Assembly (NCBI GenBank): GCA_905371715.1
Contig: CAJPLV010000006.1
Location: 1 to 52,068, forward strand
Direction of reading: 5' to 3'
Length of the DNA stretch: 52,068 bases
DNA from: Candidatus Saccharimonadota bacterium
GTDB lineage: Bacteria > Patescibacteriota > Saccharimonadia > Saccharimonadales > Saccharimonadaceae
Numbering within the stretch: the first letter of the stretch is position 1; every line of letters starts with the position of its first letter. This document shows positions 16,175 through 25,076 of this stretch, one piece after another. The translations under genes were made by a program, and so were the position numbers. The notes beneath the pieces were generated by a model. It was not told where the DNA came from and made no database searches. It worked only from the letters and a program-made list of their open reading frames with translations.

Positions 16175-18283
16175 CTACTTTTTTACTACTTCAACCACCT
16201 TATCATAGTGTTCGCGCATCGCAAACTCAGCCTGCTTACCCTTGTTCCATTGCTCGACCGGGCGCAAGAAACCAACCACGCGCGAATATACTTCGCATGG
16301 CTCGTTACACTTCGGACAATGCGCCTGCTCGCCAAGCAAATATCCGTGATTGCGGCAAATGCTGAAACTTGGACTAAAGGTAAAATACGGCAAACGGTAA
16401 TTATCGCAAATCTTCTTCACGAGTCCTTTAAGCGTTTTTGCATTTGCCATGCGCTCACCCAAGAAGAAGTGAATCACCGTGCCGCCTGTATACTTCGTTT
16501 GCAACTCATCCTGCAAATCAAGTAATTCAAACAGGTCGTCAGTATAATTAACCGGTAAATGCGTCGAGTTAGTATAGAACGGATGCTCAACCGCCGCACC
16601 GATACCGTTCGCAAAATGCGCCGTTTCTGGAAAGTCCGCTTTATCAATTCGCGCCAAACGGTACGTCGTGCCTTCAGCTGGCGTCGCTTCCAAATTATAG
16701 TTATTACCCGTCTCTTTCTGAAATTCAACCAAACGATTGCGCATATAATCAAGCGTGCGCTCCGCAAATTCTCTGCCCGTATCGCTGCCAATGTCCGCGC
16801 CGAGTAAATTCAGCGCCGCCTCATTCATGCCGATCAGCCCGATTGTCGAGAAGTGGTTTTTCCAGTATACGCCAAACCGCTTTTTTATATCGCGCAAATA
16901 AAACTTCGTGTACGGATAGAGATTCTTATCAGTCAGAACTTCAAGCGTTTTGCGCTTCACTTCAAGCGACTCCTTCGCCTTCTCCATCAGATAGTCAAGA
17001 CCCTTGCGAAATTCTGCTTCATCTTTTGATTTCAGCGCCAAGCGCGGCAAATTAATCGTCACCACGCCAACCGAACCGGTCATCGGATTGCTGCCAAACA
17101 ATCCGCCGCCACGATATTCCAACTGGCGATTATCAATGCGCAGGCGGCAGCACATACTGCGCGCATCTTCCGGACTCATATCGCTATTGACGAAATTGCT
17201 AAAGTATGGAATGCCATACTTTGCGCTTGCTTCCCACAAATTCTCAATCACTGGATTATCCCAGTTAAAATCCTTTGTAATATTATAGGTTGGAATCGGG
17301 AATGTGAACACGCGCCCGCTTGCGTCGCCTTCGGTCAAAACCTCAAGCAGCGCGCGGTTAAACATATTCATCTCTTCTTGGTGATCGCCGTAATTCGTGT
17401 CTTGCAATTCGCCGCCAATCACCACAGGCTGCCCCTGCATATAGCTCGGACACTCCAGGTCAAGCGTAATGTTTGTAAACGGCGTCTGAAAACCAACGCG
17501 CGTCGGCACATTTACATTAAACACGAATTCCTGCAGCGACTGCTTCACCTCGTCGTACGACAACTTGTCGTATTTGATGAATGGCGCAAGCAGCGTATCA
17601 AAGTTACTAAATGCTTGCGCACCCGCCGCCTCGCCTTGCAGCGTATAGAAAAAGTTGACAACTTGCCCGAGAATCGCGCGAAAGTGTTTCGCCGGTTTGC
17701 TAGAAATCTTGTTTTGCACGCCTGTGAATCCGCTGCGCAGCAAATCCTGCAAATCCCAGCCCACACAGTACACGCTCAGCAAATTCAAATCGTGAATATG
17801 CATATCGCCCGAGCGGTGCAGCCGGCCGATTTCCGGTGTATAAACCTTATTAAGCCAATATGTTTTACTAACTTCGCTCGCGATATAGTTGTTTAAGCCT
17901 TGCAAACTATACCCCATATTTGAATTTTCGTTCACGCGCCAGTCAAGCCGCGATAAGTACTGATCCATCAAGTCAAGGTGCGCCGCATCGGTAATTTCGC
18001 GCAGTTTCTTATGCTGATCGCGATAAATAATATATGCTTTGGCGGTTTTTTTGTAGCGGCTGCTGAGCAGAACTTCTTCGACAATATCTTGAATTTGCTC
18101 GACACCCGGCACTTTTTCCGTCAACTCTTTTTCGGCGCGCGCCAATACTTTTTTTGCCAGCTTGTCTGCTTCGGCTTCTGCAAACTCGCCCGTCTCAAGC
18201 CCGGCGCGCTCAATCGCCGACATAATCTTGCGGTCGTTGAATTTGACCTTTCGGCCGTCGCGTTTTTTGATGTAGTTATACAT
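16175..18283 (-). CDS. nrdD: Anaerobic ribonucleoside-triphosphate reductase
   Basis: A 702-residue class III reductase that makes deoxynucleotides without oxygen. An N-terminal ATP-cone begins KKRDGRKVKFNDRKIMSAIERA (first ~95 residues). The catalytic barrel follows, with GDMHIHDLN and a cysteine-rich segment DARSMCCRLRID. The C-terminal end has the four-cysteine zinc site CRNHGYLLGE...CPKCNEPC and the radical glycine in YSRVVGFLRPV. The ATG is preceded by AAGGAGGGG. It is first in the nrdD-nrdG-reductase-Cys-protein operon. Two NrdR-like boxes lie about 115-165 bp upstream. No aerobic class I or II reductase is present in this window. Confidence 0.96.
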   Translation of the reverse strand: MYNYIKKRDGRKVKFNDRKIMSAIERAGLETGEFAEAEADKLAKKVLARAEKELTEKVPGVEQIQDIVEEVLLSSRYKKTAKAYIIYRDQHKKLREITDAAHLDLMDQYLSRLDWRVNENSNMGYSLQGLNNYIASEVSKTYWLNKVYTPEIGRLHRSGDMHIHDLNLLSVYCVGWDLQDLLRSGFTGVQNKISSKPAKHFRAILGQVVNFFYTLQGEAAGAQAFSNFDTLLAPFIKYDKLSYDEVKQSLQEFVFNVNVPTRVGFQTPFTNITLDLECPSYMQGQPVVIGGELQDTNYGDHQEEMNMFNRALLEVLTEGDASGRVFTFPIPTYNITKDFNWDNPVIENLWEASAKYGIPYFSNFVNSDMSPEDARSMCCRLRIDNRQLEYRGGGLFGSNPMTGSVGVVTINLPRLALKSKDEAEFRKGLDYLMEKAKESLEVKRKTLEVLTDKNLYPYTKFYLRDIKKRFGVYWKNHFSTIGLIGMNEAALNLLGADIGSDTGREFAERTLDYMRNRLVEFQKETGNNYNLEATPAEGTTYRLARIDKADFPETAHFANGIGAAVEHPFYTNSTHLPVNYTDDLFELLDLQDELQTKYTGGTVIHFFLGERMANAKTLKGLVKKICDNYRLPYFTFSPSFSICRNHGYLLGEQAHCPKCNEPCEVYSRVVGFLRPVEQWNKGKQAEFAMREHYDKVVEVVKK

Positions 18284-18591
18284 ACCCCTCCTTGTATAAT
18301 TTTAAGCGCGCAAAACGAAACACCAACAACGTCAGCGCGCTCCTACTTATTATTTGTTTATTATAATACCGCCGATCGCCCTCCAGAGATACAGCGAAAC
18401 GCTATATATAGCGTATGTATTTCATGATAGTATACTATATATGCTTATGTCAATTCTTGAAATTAATAATTTTAGTAGCATAACACTAGCGATAGTGTCC
18501 CATTCATGTTTATATACGCTATTTATGCCGTTAATGCACGAAAAATCTGCCCGAAACCATCAATTTCCGAGCAGATTTTTTACTAAGAGAA
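18284..18591. promoter_or_regulatory. nrdD upstream region with NrdR-like boxes
   Basis: A 308-bp gene-free stretch. It contains ACGCTATATATAGCGT (18399-18414), which matches the NrdR box consensus ACACWATATMTWGTGT at 14 of 16 positions. A weaker copy starts at 18432, 33 bp further out. A separate palindrome ACACTAGCGATAGTGT lies at 18483-18498. A TATAAT-like element (18360-18365, minus) is a candidate nrdD promoter. The right end holds the terminator of the next gene. No coding sequence is seen. Confidence 0.5.
18541..18582 (-). terminator. Terminator after the small exported-protein gene
   Basis: AAAAATCTGCCCGAAA and TTTCCGAGCAGATTTTTT form a long stem with a T-tract in the minus direction. 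Confidence 0.75.
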
Positions 18592-18960
18592 CTACGCCGC
18601 CGCGCGGACTACGCGCGCCGCCATATACGCGTCAATTTTCGCTCGCGACCAGCCGCGGCGCAACAATTCATCGCGTAATCGCCCGAATAATGCCAAGCGA
18701 AACGCACGCGTCGATCCAATACCGCACTCGCGCACGATCTGCGCAAATGAACGCGTACGGCTCATCTGGCGAAACGTGAGCGCGCTAATCCCCAAAATCT
18801 CTGCGCGTAATTCACCTTTGCGATCATGAACCGCTAGTAATTTATCAAATTGTGATTTGCGACGCTGCCGCGGTACGCCAAGCTGGCTTGCCCCAGGCAT
18901 CGCAGAAGCAACCGCCGTCACCACCATTAGTGATGCAATTGTCTTGGTGGACATTTTCAT
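18592..18960 (-). CDS. Small exported protein with helical C-terminal domain
   Basis: A 122-residue protein with a predicted Sec signal peptide: a KMSTK n-region, a hydrophobic core IASLMVVTAVASAM, and a likely cleavage after ASA or GAS. The mature part is basic and helical: a QRRKSQFDKLL segment, then LRAEILGISALTFRQM and a C-terminal LRDELLRRGWSRAKIDAYMA. No family name is certain. A clear GAAAGGAGG precedes the ATG and a strong terminator follows, so it is a single-gene unit, probably well expressed. It may act at the cell surface in a host-associated cell (inference). Confidence 0.65.
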   Translation of the reverse strand: MKMSTKTIASLMVVTAVASAMPGASQLGVPRQRRKSQFDKLLAVHDRKGELRAEILGISALTFRQMSRTRSFAQIVRECGIGSTRAFRLALFGRLRDELLRRGWSRAKIDAYMAARVVRAAA

Positions 18961-19083
18961 GTTGTCGTCCTCCTTTCGTTTTTAGCATGAGCTTTGCTCA
19001 CACCTCAAGTATACTACGTGAAAACGCGTGAAAAGAAAGTGGTTTTTGCAACAGATTTTTAGCAAAACTCAAGCATAAGCGTC

Positions 19084-20391
19084 TTACGCTTGCAGCAGAT
19101 CGCAGACATCACGCACCGTCATGCGGCGATTCTCGCCCGTCTGCATATCTTTTAGCGTTACGTCGCCCGCCGCTGCTTCATCTTCGCCGATCAGCACTGC
19201 GTAGCGAACGCCAAGTTTATCGGCATATTTCAACTTTTTACCGATTGCGACATCATCAACGTACGTTATCACCGGGCACACCGTGCGCAGTTCATGTGCC
19301 ACATCAAGCGCACGCGTCAACTGTACGGGACTAAGCGGCGCCACCATCACACGCGCAAGCGTTTGCTGCGCCGTCTTAACAATCCCCGCTTCGCGCAATT
19401 TATAGAACAACCGCGACAAGCCGATCGAGATCCCCACACCCGGCAACGACCGCTTGGAATAATTCGCCGTCAGATTATCATACCGCCCGCCCGAACACAC
19501 GCTGCCGACCTCCGGGTGGTCGTTCAAATTTGTTTCGTACACCGTACCGGTGTAATAGTCCAAACCGCGCGTAATTGTCAAATCAAGCTTCACGCGGTGC
19601 TCCGGCACATGCATTGCACGCAGCGCTGTCAGCACCTCATGCAATTCACGCGCGCCCGCCTGGAATTGTTTGTTATTGATGCCAACCATTTCAAGTTTGT
19701 GCAGAATTTCGTCATTCTCGCCCTGAATCGTAATAAACTCTAACAAGCGCGCAACTTGCTCGCCGCTGCAACCAGCATCGTGCAACTCAGCCACCAAATC
19801 GCCGCGGCTGATTTTTTCAATTTTGTCGATAATCCGCAGCACGTCAGTCGCCGCCGCACTCAAGCCAAGTTCCTCAAAAAATCCATTTAGCACTTTACGA
19901 TTATTGATACGGATCGTAAACTCGCCAAAATCAAACTGCTCGAAAATCTCATTGATAATCGCCGGAAATTCCGCATCTACCACCGAACTATCGCTGCCGA
20001 TTACATCAATATCGCACTGATAAAACTCGCGGAACCGCCCCGCCTGCGCCCGCTCCGCGCGGTGCACTTTGCCAATCTGATAGCGTCGAAACGGAAACGC
20101 CAGCTCGCCCTGATGCTGCGCAACATAGCGCGCAAGCGGTACCGTTAAATCAAATCGCAGGCTTAAATCGTTTTTACCGCGTTCAAACCGATAAATCTGC
20201 TTTTCGGTCTCGCCGCCGCCTTTGGCGAGCAACACCTCGCTCAGTTCGATGTCTGGCGTATCAAGCGGCGCGAAACCATAGCGCTCATACACCGTGCGGA
20301 TAATCCCCAGCAATCGGTTAAACTCAATCTGTTCCGCCGGCAAATATTCATTAAACCCGCTCGGCAAACGCGGCGTCGTAATCTTACTCAT
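19084..20391 (-). CDS. hisS: Histidyl-tRNA synthetase
   Basis: A 435-residue class II synthetase that charges tRNA-His, of normal length. It begins with PRLPSGFNEYLPAE, motif 1 leading to YGFAPLDTPDIELSEVLLAKGG. Motif 2 is FRRYQIGKVHRAERAQAGRFREFYQCD. The histidine-specific signature LTITRGLDYYTGTVYE and motif 3 GVGISIGLSRLFYKL follow, and the C-terminal ~95 residues form the anticodon-binding domain. The ATG at 20391 has CATAAT six bases upstream, so the message is predicted leaderless. It is a single-gene unit. Confidence 0.97.
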   Translation of the reverse strand: MSKITTPRLPSGFNEYLPAEQIEFNRLLGIIRTVYERYGFAPLDTPDIELSEVLLAKGGGETEKQIYRFERGKNDLSLRFDLTVPLARYVAQHQGELAFPFRRYQIGKVHRAERAQAGRFREFYQCDIDVIGSDSSVVDAEFPAIINEIFEQFDFGEFTIRINNRKVLNGFFEELGLSAAATDVLRIIDKIEKISRGDLVAELHDAGCSGEQVARLLEFITIQGENDEILHKLEMVGINNKQFQAGARELHEVLTALRAMHVPEHRVKLDLTITRGLDYYTGTVYETNLNDHPEVGSVCSGGRYDNLTANYSKRSLPGVGISIGLSRLFYKLREAGIVKTAQQTLARVMVAPLSPVQLTRALDVAHELRTVCPVITYVDDVAIGKKLKYADKLGVRYAVLIGEDEAAAGDVTLKDMQTGENRRMTVRDVCDLLQA

Positions 20392-20397
20392 ACCTCT

Positions 20398-20403
20398 ATT
20401 ATG
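20398..20403 (-). promoter_or_regulatory. -10 box for hisS
   Basis: CATAAT with a six-base gap to the ATG at 20391. Confidence 0.45.
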
Positions 20404-20443
20404 TCGAGGTTAGGGCGATTTGTCAAAGGATGAATTACATTAT

Positions 20444-21868
20444 CTATCTCGTCATATTCTCAGGCTGGTCATCTGGAACAAATTCTAGCTGAATACCGCG
20501 TTTGTTACGAATGAACCGTCCATCCGCTATCGCGCCGATGGCGATTGCCCTGATGTAGTCTGGGTGTAAATACACTGGGTTATCGGGCTGAAAGACCTGC
20601 CCTTCCTCGGTATTCACAAGAGACTCAGCGGGTCGATTTGGATCGTCGTTATCAAACGGACTAGCCATAATGATTGCCCACTCGGGAACATTATAATACG
20701 ACTCGCCTTGCGCTACGCAGTAGTAGTTGCCTCGTATTATTTCAATATCTTCGCGCGAGAGATCGCCCCAGTACACCTTTGTGCCATCTGGTCGAAAATA
20801 CGACGGGTCTTTGTGCGGAACGACGCGCGCATCACTCGATTGACCGGTATGATCATATTCCCTGATAATCTGTGGATTATTAGGAAACAAACTAATTTGC
20901 TCGTCCGGCTGATTTTCGTCAAACGGAGGCTTGAACCAAAATGAATCAGCGGGCTGCCACTCAGCCAACAAAGTTTCTCCAGCCTGGTCTTTGATAACAG
21001 CTGGCTTGAATAGTGCGCCCTGAATCTCCTCGGAGTTAATGCCCTTGGGCTTGATATACTTGAGCAGAATTGTCAGCACTTCTTCAGTATCTTCGCGCGC
21101 CACACTGTCGCTGATTTCACTAGCGATTTGCTGCCGACGTCGATAGTCATAGCGAGGATCGCCAAGCTCTAAAATATCGAGTTCTCCAATCATCATACCT
21201 ACCAGCTGCTCAACACCAACTGACCGGCTATCTTCTCCGTTTTCAGCCCGTCGAAAACCTTCATTATACAAACTAGAGGCGTACTCCCAGAAGCATTTCA
21301 CCACTTCAGGAGTATCCATTCCACGCTCTTTAACATACTTGGCTGCGAGATCTTCTGAAATGAATTGCCCCCACAAATAACCATGCCAGTTAGTCAAAGT
21401 CTTGTCTTGAAATAACCATCGAGTATAGGTTTCTAATGACGATGAAATATATAGGTCGTCAGGGCTGTCAGGGTCGTAGCAAAACGCCTCGGCGGCACGT
21501 TTGTTCGAGAGTGGCGGATTATCCATCACTCCTTCTAGCTCTTTTAGCACATCAAACAGCGACTCAACATCGCCAATTTCAGTTGCGTCCGTCCAATCAC
21601 TTGACGAAGACAAAGAAATGATATCAGCCAGATGACTATTAGGGAGCCTGTCAAGAGCAGCTAACAATTCTTTAGCTTCCTTGGCGCGACGATTCCGCTC
21701 CGCACCGGCTTCATGCCGCAAAAATTCAGGGAAACCCTTGATAAAGTCATCGAATGCAGCACGTCGGCTTAAGGGTGAGTCTGACGATAGCTCATACTTA
21801 TCGGGGTCGTATAAGTCTACTCTGTTAATCTCAAAACTACGTTTCTCTACAAAATCCTCTATAGACAT
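20444..21868 (-). CDS. Large soluble protein of unknown function
   Basis: A 474-residue acidic protein without signal peptide or membrane spans. I do not recognise its family. The N-terminal third is helical (FIKGFPEFLRHEAGAERNRRAKEAKELLAAL). The middle contains an aromatic-rich segment (YTRWLFQDKTLTNWHGYLWG). The C-terminal ~150 residues look like a beta-rich domain with WFKPPFDENQPDEQ, SYFRPDGTKVYWGDLS and IIRGNYYC. ATG 21868 is chosen because TTGCTT-N17-TATTAT ends seven bases upstream; ATG 21946 would add 26 residues and lies within the opposite promoter region. It is divergent from another unknown gene, suggesting a functional pair (inference). Confidence 0.6.
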   Translation of the reverse strand: MSIEDFVEKRSFEINRVDLYDPDKYELSSDSPLSRRAAFDDFIKGFPEFLRHEAGAERNRRAKEAKELLAALDRLPNSHLADIISLSSSSDWTDATEIGDVESLFDVLKELEGVMDNPPLSNKRAAEAFCYDPDSPDDLYISSSLETYTRWLFQDKTLTNWHGYLWGQFISEDLAAKYVKERGMDTPEVVKCFWEYASSLYNEGFRRAENGEDSRSVGVEQLVGMMIGELDILELGDPRYDYRRRQQIASEISDSVAREDTEEVLTILLKYIKPKGINSEEIQGALFKPAVIKDQAGETLLAEWQPADSFWFKPPFDENQPDEQISLFPNNPQIIREYDHTGQSSDARVVPHKDPSYFRPDGTKVYWGDLSREDIEIIRGNYYCVAQGESYYNVPEWAIIMASPFDNDDPNRPAESLVNTEEGQVFQPDNPVYLHPDYIRAIAIGAIADGRFIRNKRGIQLEFVPDDQPENMTR

Positions 21869-21875
21869 AACGCTA

Positions 21876-21904
21876 ATAATACCATAACTTGCTTCTAAAA
21901 GCAA
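21876..21904 (-). promoter_or_regulatory. Promoter of the 474-residue unknown gene
   Basis: TTGCTT (21899-21904), 17-base spacer, TATTAT (21876-21881), seven bases to ATG 21868. This decides the start codon. Confidence 0.55.
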
Positions 21905-21949
21905 AAAATCAAAGCCGGTAGTTAGTTGAACGAATCCGACGCGCATAAC

Positions 21950-21978
21950 TTGACTATATCAGCAAAGTGTGTTATTAT
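21950..21978 (+). promoter_or_regulatory. Promoter of the G8-tract gene
   Basis: TTGACT (21950-21955), 17-base spacer, TATTAT (21973-21978), then eight bases to ATG 21987. Near-consensus; predicted leaderless. Confidence 0.7.
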
Positions 21979-21986
21979 AAAAAGAT

Positions 21987-23460
21987 ATGACACATGAGCG
22001 AGACGAATACTCCAGTAGATTAACTAGTGATGCGCACGAATATGCTTTGGGGCAGCCTCATTTTTCGAGCGAAGCAGCGAATTCTACGATAGGAGAGGTA
22101 GATATCGATGAAAATTCTAGTGCAGAAGCCACAAGAGAGAAAAGAGCATACGGGGCGATGTCCGCTATGGCAATCATTCATTCTTTTCGCGAGACGCTAT
22201 CAAGCTCCGCGTACGTAAACACGACAGAGTCGGAGTGTGCTTATGACAACCAATCGCGCTTTCAGGGCGATACTACCGACCCATCTCAGCATGACCCGAC
22301 GAATTTTAGGTATTTAGTTCATGCTTTGAATCCGGGCGCAAAGATGAGCGCTATGCGTATAGCGGTTGATTTTAGCGATCACATCGATTCTTCGCACGGC
22401 GACCAATCAATAAACATGTACGACCAGCCAGAGAGAGTGGCAGAACGCGTCTCTTTGAGTATGTCGCTAATTGATCAAGACCACACCGCCACCTGGGGGG
22501 GGTGGAGGCTTAATAATCTCGGCACCCGAAGAAAATATCGTTTTGGCTTCGAGGACTGATGCTGGTTCGCACAATAACGACAAGAACTTTCTCTTGGAGC
22601 AAGGTGCTAGGCACGGCGTAATGTCGGCGGATCAATTGTTGGCTACTACGTCGCCGCGGCAGTATAACGAAGTTGTAGCTTTGGCGGACAACGACGGTAG
22701 TAAACTAGAGACGATAGGGTTTTTCTATAAGGTTACTTCCAAGGGCGAACCGGTTGATTTAGTGATTGCGCAGCAGATGCGGATGCATGCCGAACGGTTG
22801 GGTTTGCCGGTGGTAGAAATTCTACAGGAGAATAAACTGGGCGAAGATAGAGTCGATCGTAGCACAGACGATGACCAGAAATTACTTGCAATTGTATACG
22901 GCGGCGAGCAGTATTTATTGTCAAACTCGGATTATAGAATACTTGACGAGGCTAGTAGCTTCAGATTTGCTTCGCCCGAAGAGGTGAGCGCTGCGCTTCA
23001 GTTTGCTGTTAATGCAAACAATATGACCGAGGCGGAAGCGCAACAGATACTGGATGATTACGCCGAAGTACGCGAGCGTCGAATGACGCCGACGGCTTAT
23101 TATGACGACGAGGGTAATTTCGAAAAGATTGTGTATTATGAGGGCTATGGCGACGATGAATTGAGAGTTACGCTTGATAATTCGGGGTATATCCGACGAG
23201 TAAATACAAAGCGGGAGAGCGAGAAGAGGAAGGGGGCGATGTTAGATGGTTTTGTCCGTCGTGACGCTCAAAGCCGTAGTATTCCAGTTCACCCGCATAA
23301 AGCTGACTCTATGGTGAAACGCGCCAAAGAAGGTTTAGACGAGGCTAAGGCAGATGAGTTGCAGCAATGGTATGATAAGTGTCGAGAAGCTATTGAGCAA
23401 AACTGGAGTGTATACGTGCAGAAACGCTGTAAGAAAAAAGCAGTGAAGTCCAAACCCTAA
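21987..23460 (+). CDS. Large unknown protein, frame interrupted at a G8 tract
   Basis: The first frame (ATG 21987) gives 190 residues ending at 22559. A second frame continues to 23460. They meet at eight guanines (22495-22502). With seven Gs the frames fuse to a ~490-residue protein, reading DQDHTATWGGGGLIISAPEENIVLAS across the join. As sequenced, the product is truncated. Conserved-looking elements flank the join: RYLVHALNPG, ERVSLSMSLIDQDH and SRTDAGSHNNDKNFLL. The far C-terminus is lysine-rich. I cannot assign a family; a nucleotide-handling or transferase domain is only a guess. It is divergent from another large unknown gene and just upstream of tRNA-Gln. Confidence 0.6.
22495..22502 (+). 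repeat. G8 homopolymer at a frame junction
   Basis: Eight consecutive guanines. G7 or G10 joins the two frames; G8 and G9 truncate. Typical of a phase-variable contingency tract, but also a site prone to sequencing error. Confidence 0.7.
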
Positions 23461-23494
23461 AACTGTATCTCAATTGAACCCTTTAGGCAAAAAG

Positions 23495-23523
23495 TTGAGT
23501 TTTTGACCCGAAGGTGCTATAGT
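23495..23523 (+). promoter_or_regulatory. Promoter of tRNA-Gln
   Basis: TTGAGT (23495-23500), 17-base spacer, TATAGT (23518-23523), about 45 bases before the tRNA. Confidence 0.6.
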
Positions 23524-23568
23524 CTAAAGTGCTCGTCGTATTTCATTTGGCATTTCGAGCCAGCGTAT

Positions 23569-23643
23569 TGGGGATTCGCCAAGTGGTAAGGCACCGGGTT
23601 CTGGTCCCGGCATTCGGGGGTTCGAATCCCTCATCCCCAGCCA
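23569..23643 (+). tRNA. tRNA-Gln (anticodon CTG)
   Basis: A complete cloverleaf with acceptor TGGGGAT/ATCCCCA, anticodon loop TTCTGGT and T-loop TTCGAAT. CCA is encoded at 23641-23643. The acceptor starts with U1-A72, usual for glutamine tRNAs. A 13-bp inverted repeat (23539-23551 with 23640-23652) flanks it. Confidence 0.95.
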
Positions 23644-23705
23644 AGTGAAATATGATGAAAAACAGAATTTTGCGCTACGCTTTTTAGGTTAGTAGATCGC
23701 GTGTG

Positions 23706-24161
23706 CTACTTTCTATTTCTATTGAAGACTAGCGCGCGCGAACAAACCGCCAGAATACTCAACCATACGACACTTAGCACGGCATAAACACTAGACGGCA
23801 GTCGCGAAACAAGCGCACCAAACAAGGCAATCGACTCCCCAGAGAGCAATGCATACATGCTAGCGACAAACCATAATGTAGGCGCAACCACCGCCAGCAC
23901 GCCAGAGAACCGCCGAACAGCACGCGGCAAATCCATCGACAGCAAAAAAGGCAGCGACATCAGCTCGACAGCGACGATTGCGGCCGCGAGCCAGGTTTGT
24001 ACATCGCTCGGCAAGCCGCCAAATGTGCCGGGAAACTTTTCAAACGCAAACAATTGCAGTACAAGTACCGCGACCGTCCACCACGCCAAACCAAACGCGG
24101 CATAATTCGCCCGTGTTGTAAAAAATTCTTTTGGAAAAATACTAGCTATAAACTGTTTCAT
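23706..24161 (-). CDS. Four-span membrane protein of unknown function
   Basis: About 151 residues with four hydrophobic segments: FGLAWWTVAVLVLQLFAF, a long one around AAAIVAVELMSLPFLLSM, FSGVLAVVAPTLWFVASMYAL, and SSVYAVLSVVWLSILAV. A short cytoplasmic N-terminus and a basic C-terminus (NRNRK) follow the positive-inside rule. No family is recognised. ATG 24161 is chosen over ATG 24185 because TATACT lies exactly six bases before it, the leaderless arrangement seen repeatedly here. It is a single-gene unit between tRNA-Gln and trmD. Confidence 0.6.
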   Translation of the reverse strand: MKQFIASIFPKEFFTTRANYAAFGLAWWTVAVLVLQLFAFEKFPGTFGGLPSDVQTWLAAAIVAVELMSLPFLLSMDLPRAVRRFSGVLAVVAPTLWFVASMYALLSGESIALFGALVSRLPSSVYAVLSVVWLSILAVCSRALVFNRNRK

Positions 24162-24167
24162 ATCTTT

Positions 24168-24173
24168 AGTATA
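24168..24173 (-). promoter_or_regulatory. -10 box deciding the start at 24161
   Basis: TATACT with a six-base gap to ATG 24161. Confidence 0.45.
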
Positions 24174-24316
24174 CCGTTTTTCCACATGATTTTTTCAAAT
24201 TTGTCCAAAAAATACTTGCCACATACCGTAATTCCGTGTATTCTACAGATAGCGAAGTTACAAAAACAAACACCAAAACTTGTATCGATCGCTCTCCGAT
24301 ATATCCACCACAACAT

Positions 24317-24348
24317 CCTAAACGCCCTGCTTTTGCAGGGTATTTAGG
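24317..24348 (-). terminator. Hairpin downstream of trmD
   Basis: CCTAAA-CG-CCCTGC, loop TTTT, GCAGGG-TA-TTTAGG. A strong stem about 60 bp past the trmD stop with only a weak T-tract. Confidence 0.5.
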
Positions 24349-24409
24349 TTTCTGAAAATGCCACAGCCTGCAAAACTCGGGCGAGATACACCCCGAAACC
24401 GAGCGATTC

Positions 24410-25063
24410 CTAGTCTACCTTGCGGCTATGTGCTGCACGCCACGTGGCGATATTACCATGATGACCGCTCAGCAGTACCTCGGGAACTTTCATGCCGCGC
24501 CATTCTTCGGGGCGCGTGTACTGCGGAAACTCAAGCGTTTCGCCATCACTGAAGCTTTCAATTGCTGCGCTGTTTTCGCCGCCAAGTACGCCCGGAATAA
24601 GCCGCACAATGCTATCAATAATCGTCATCGCTGGCAGCTCGCCGCCTGTTAACACATAATCGCCGACGCTCAGCTCTTGATCGACAAGCGCCATAATCCG
24701 TTCATCATATCCTTCGTACCGTCCGCAGATAAAGATATACCCGTGATCTTGCTCGCTATATTCTTGCGCAAGCGCCTGCTTCCAACGCATACCACGCGGC
24801 GTCATGATGACAACTTTTGCAGTTGGATCGTTTTCTTTCGCCTGCTCAACCGCCCGCCATAACGGCTCGACCATCAGAAGCATACCATCGCCGCCGCCAT
24901 ACGGTGTATCATCAACCGTTCGACGCGGACCAAGTCCAAACTCGCGCAAATTAATCGTCGATAACTCAACATAACCGTCCTTTTGCGCTTTCCACATCAT
25001 AGAACTGCCAAAGACACCAGTAAACATCTCAGGGAATAAGGTGACAATTTGGAATTTTCTCAT
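24410..25063 (-). CDS. trmD: tRNA (guanine-37-N1) methyltransferase
   Basis: A 217-residue SPOUT methyltransferase that modifies G37 of tRNAs and prevents frameshifting. It starts RKFQIVTLFPEMFTGVFGSSM. It contains the catalytic segment TVDDTPYGGGDGMLLMVEPL, the knotted S-adenosylmethionine site with ICGRYEGYDERI and GDYVLTGGELPAM, and ends TRPEEWRGMKVPEVLLSGHHGNI. It is about 30 residues shorter than E. coli TrmD, stopping soon after RAAHSRKVD, so the small C-terminal domain is minimal. TATACT lies seven bases before the ATG. The usual partner gene rimM is absent; rpsP and the KH gene lie upstream across a 383-bp gap. Confidence 0.95.
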   Translation of the reverse strand: MRKFQIVTLFPEMFTGVFGSSMMWKAQKDGYVELSTINLREFGLGPRRTVDDTPYGGGDGMLLMVEPLWRAVEQAKENDPTAKVVIMTPRGMRWKQALAQEYSEQDHGYIFICGRYEGYDERIMALVDQELSVGDYVLTGGELPAMTIIDSIVRLIPGVLGGENSAAIESFSDGETLEFPQYTRPEEWRGMKVPEVLLSGHHGNIATWRAAHSRKVD

Positions 25064-25070
25064 AATTTAT

Positions 25071-25076
25071 AGTATA
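25071..25076 (-). promoter_or_regulatory. -10 box for trmD
   Basis: TATACT with a seven-base gap to the ATG at 25063. trmD therefore appears to have its own promoter. Confidence 0.45.

Noticed and set aside
22559..23100. PP2C-type phosphatase in the second half of the G8 gene
   Set aside because: SRTDAGSHNNDKNFL loosely recalls the PP2C first motif, but the following DGMGG-type motif and later aspartates are missing.
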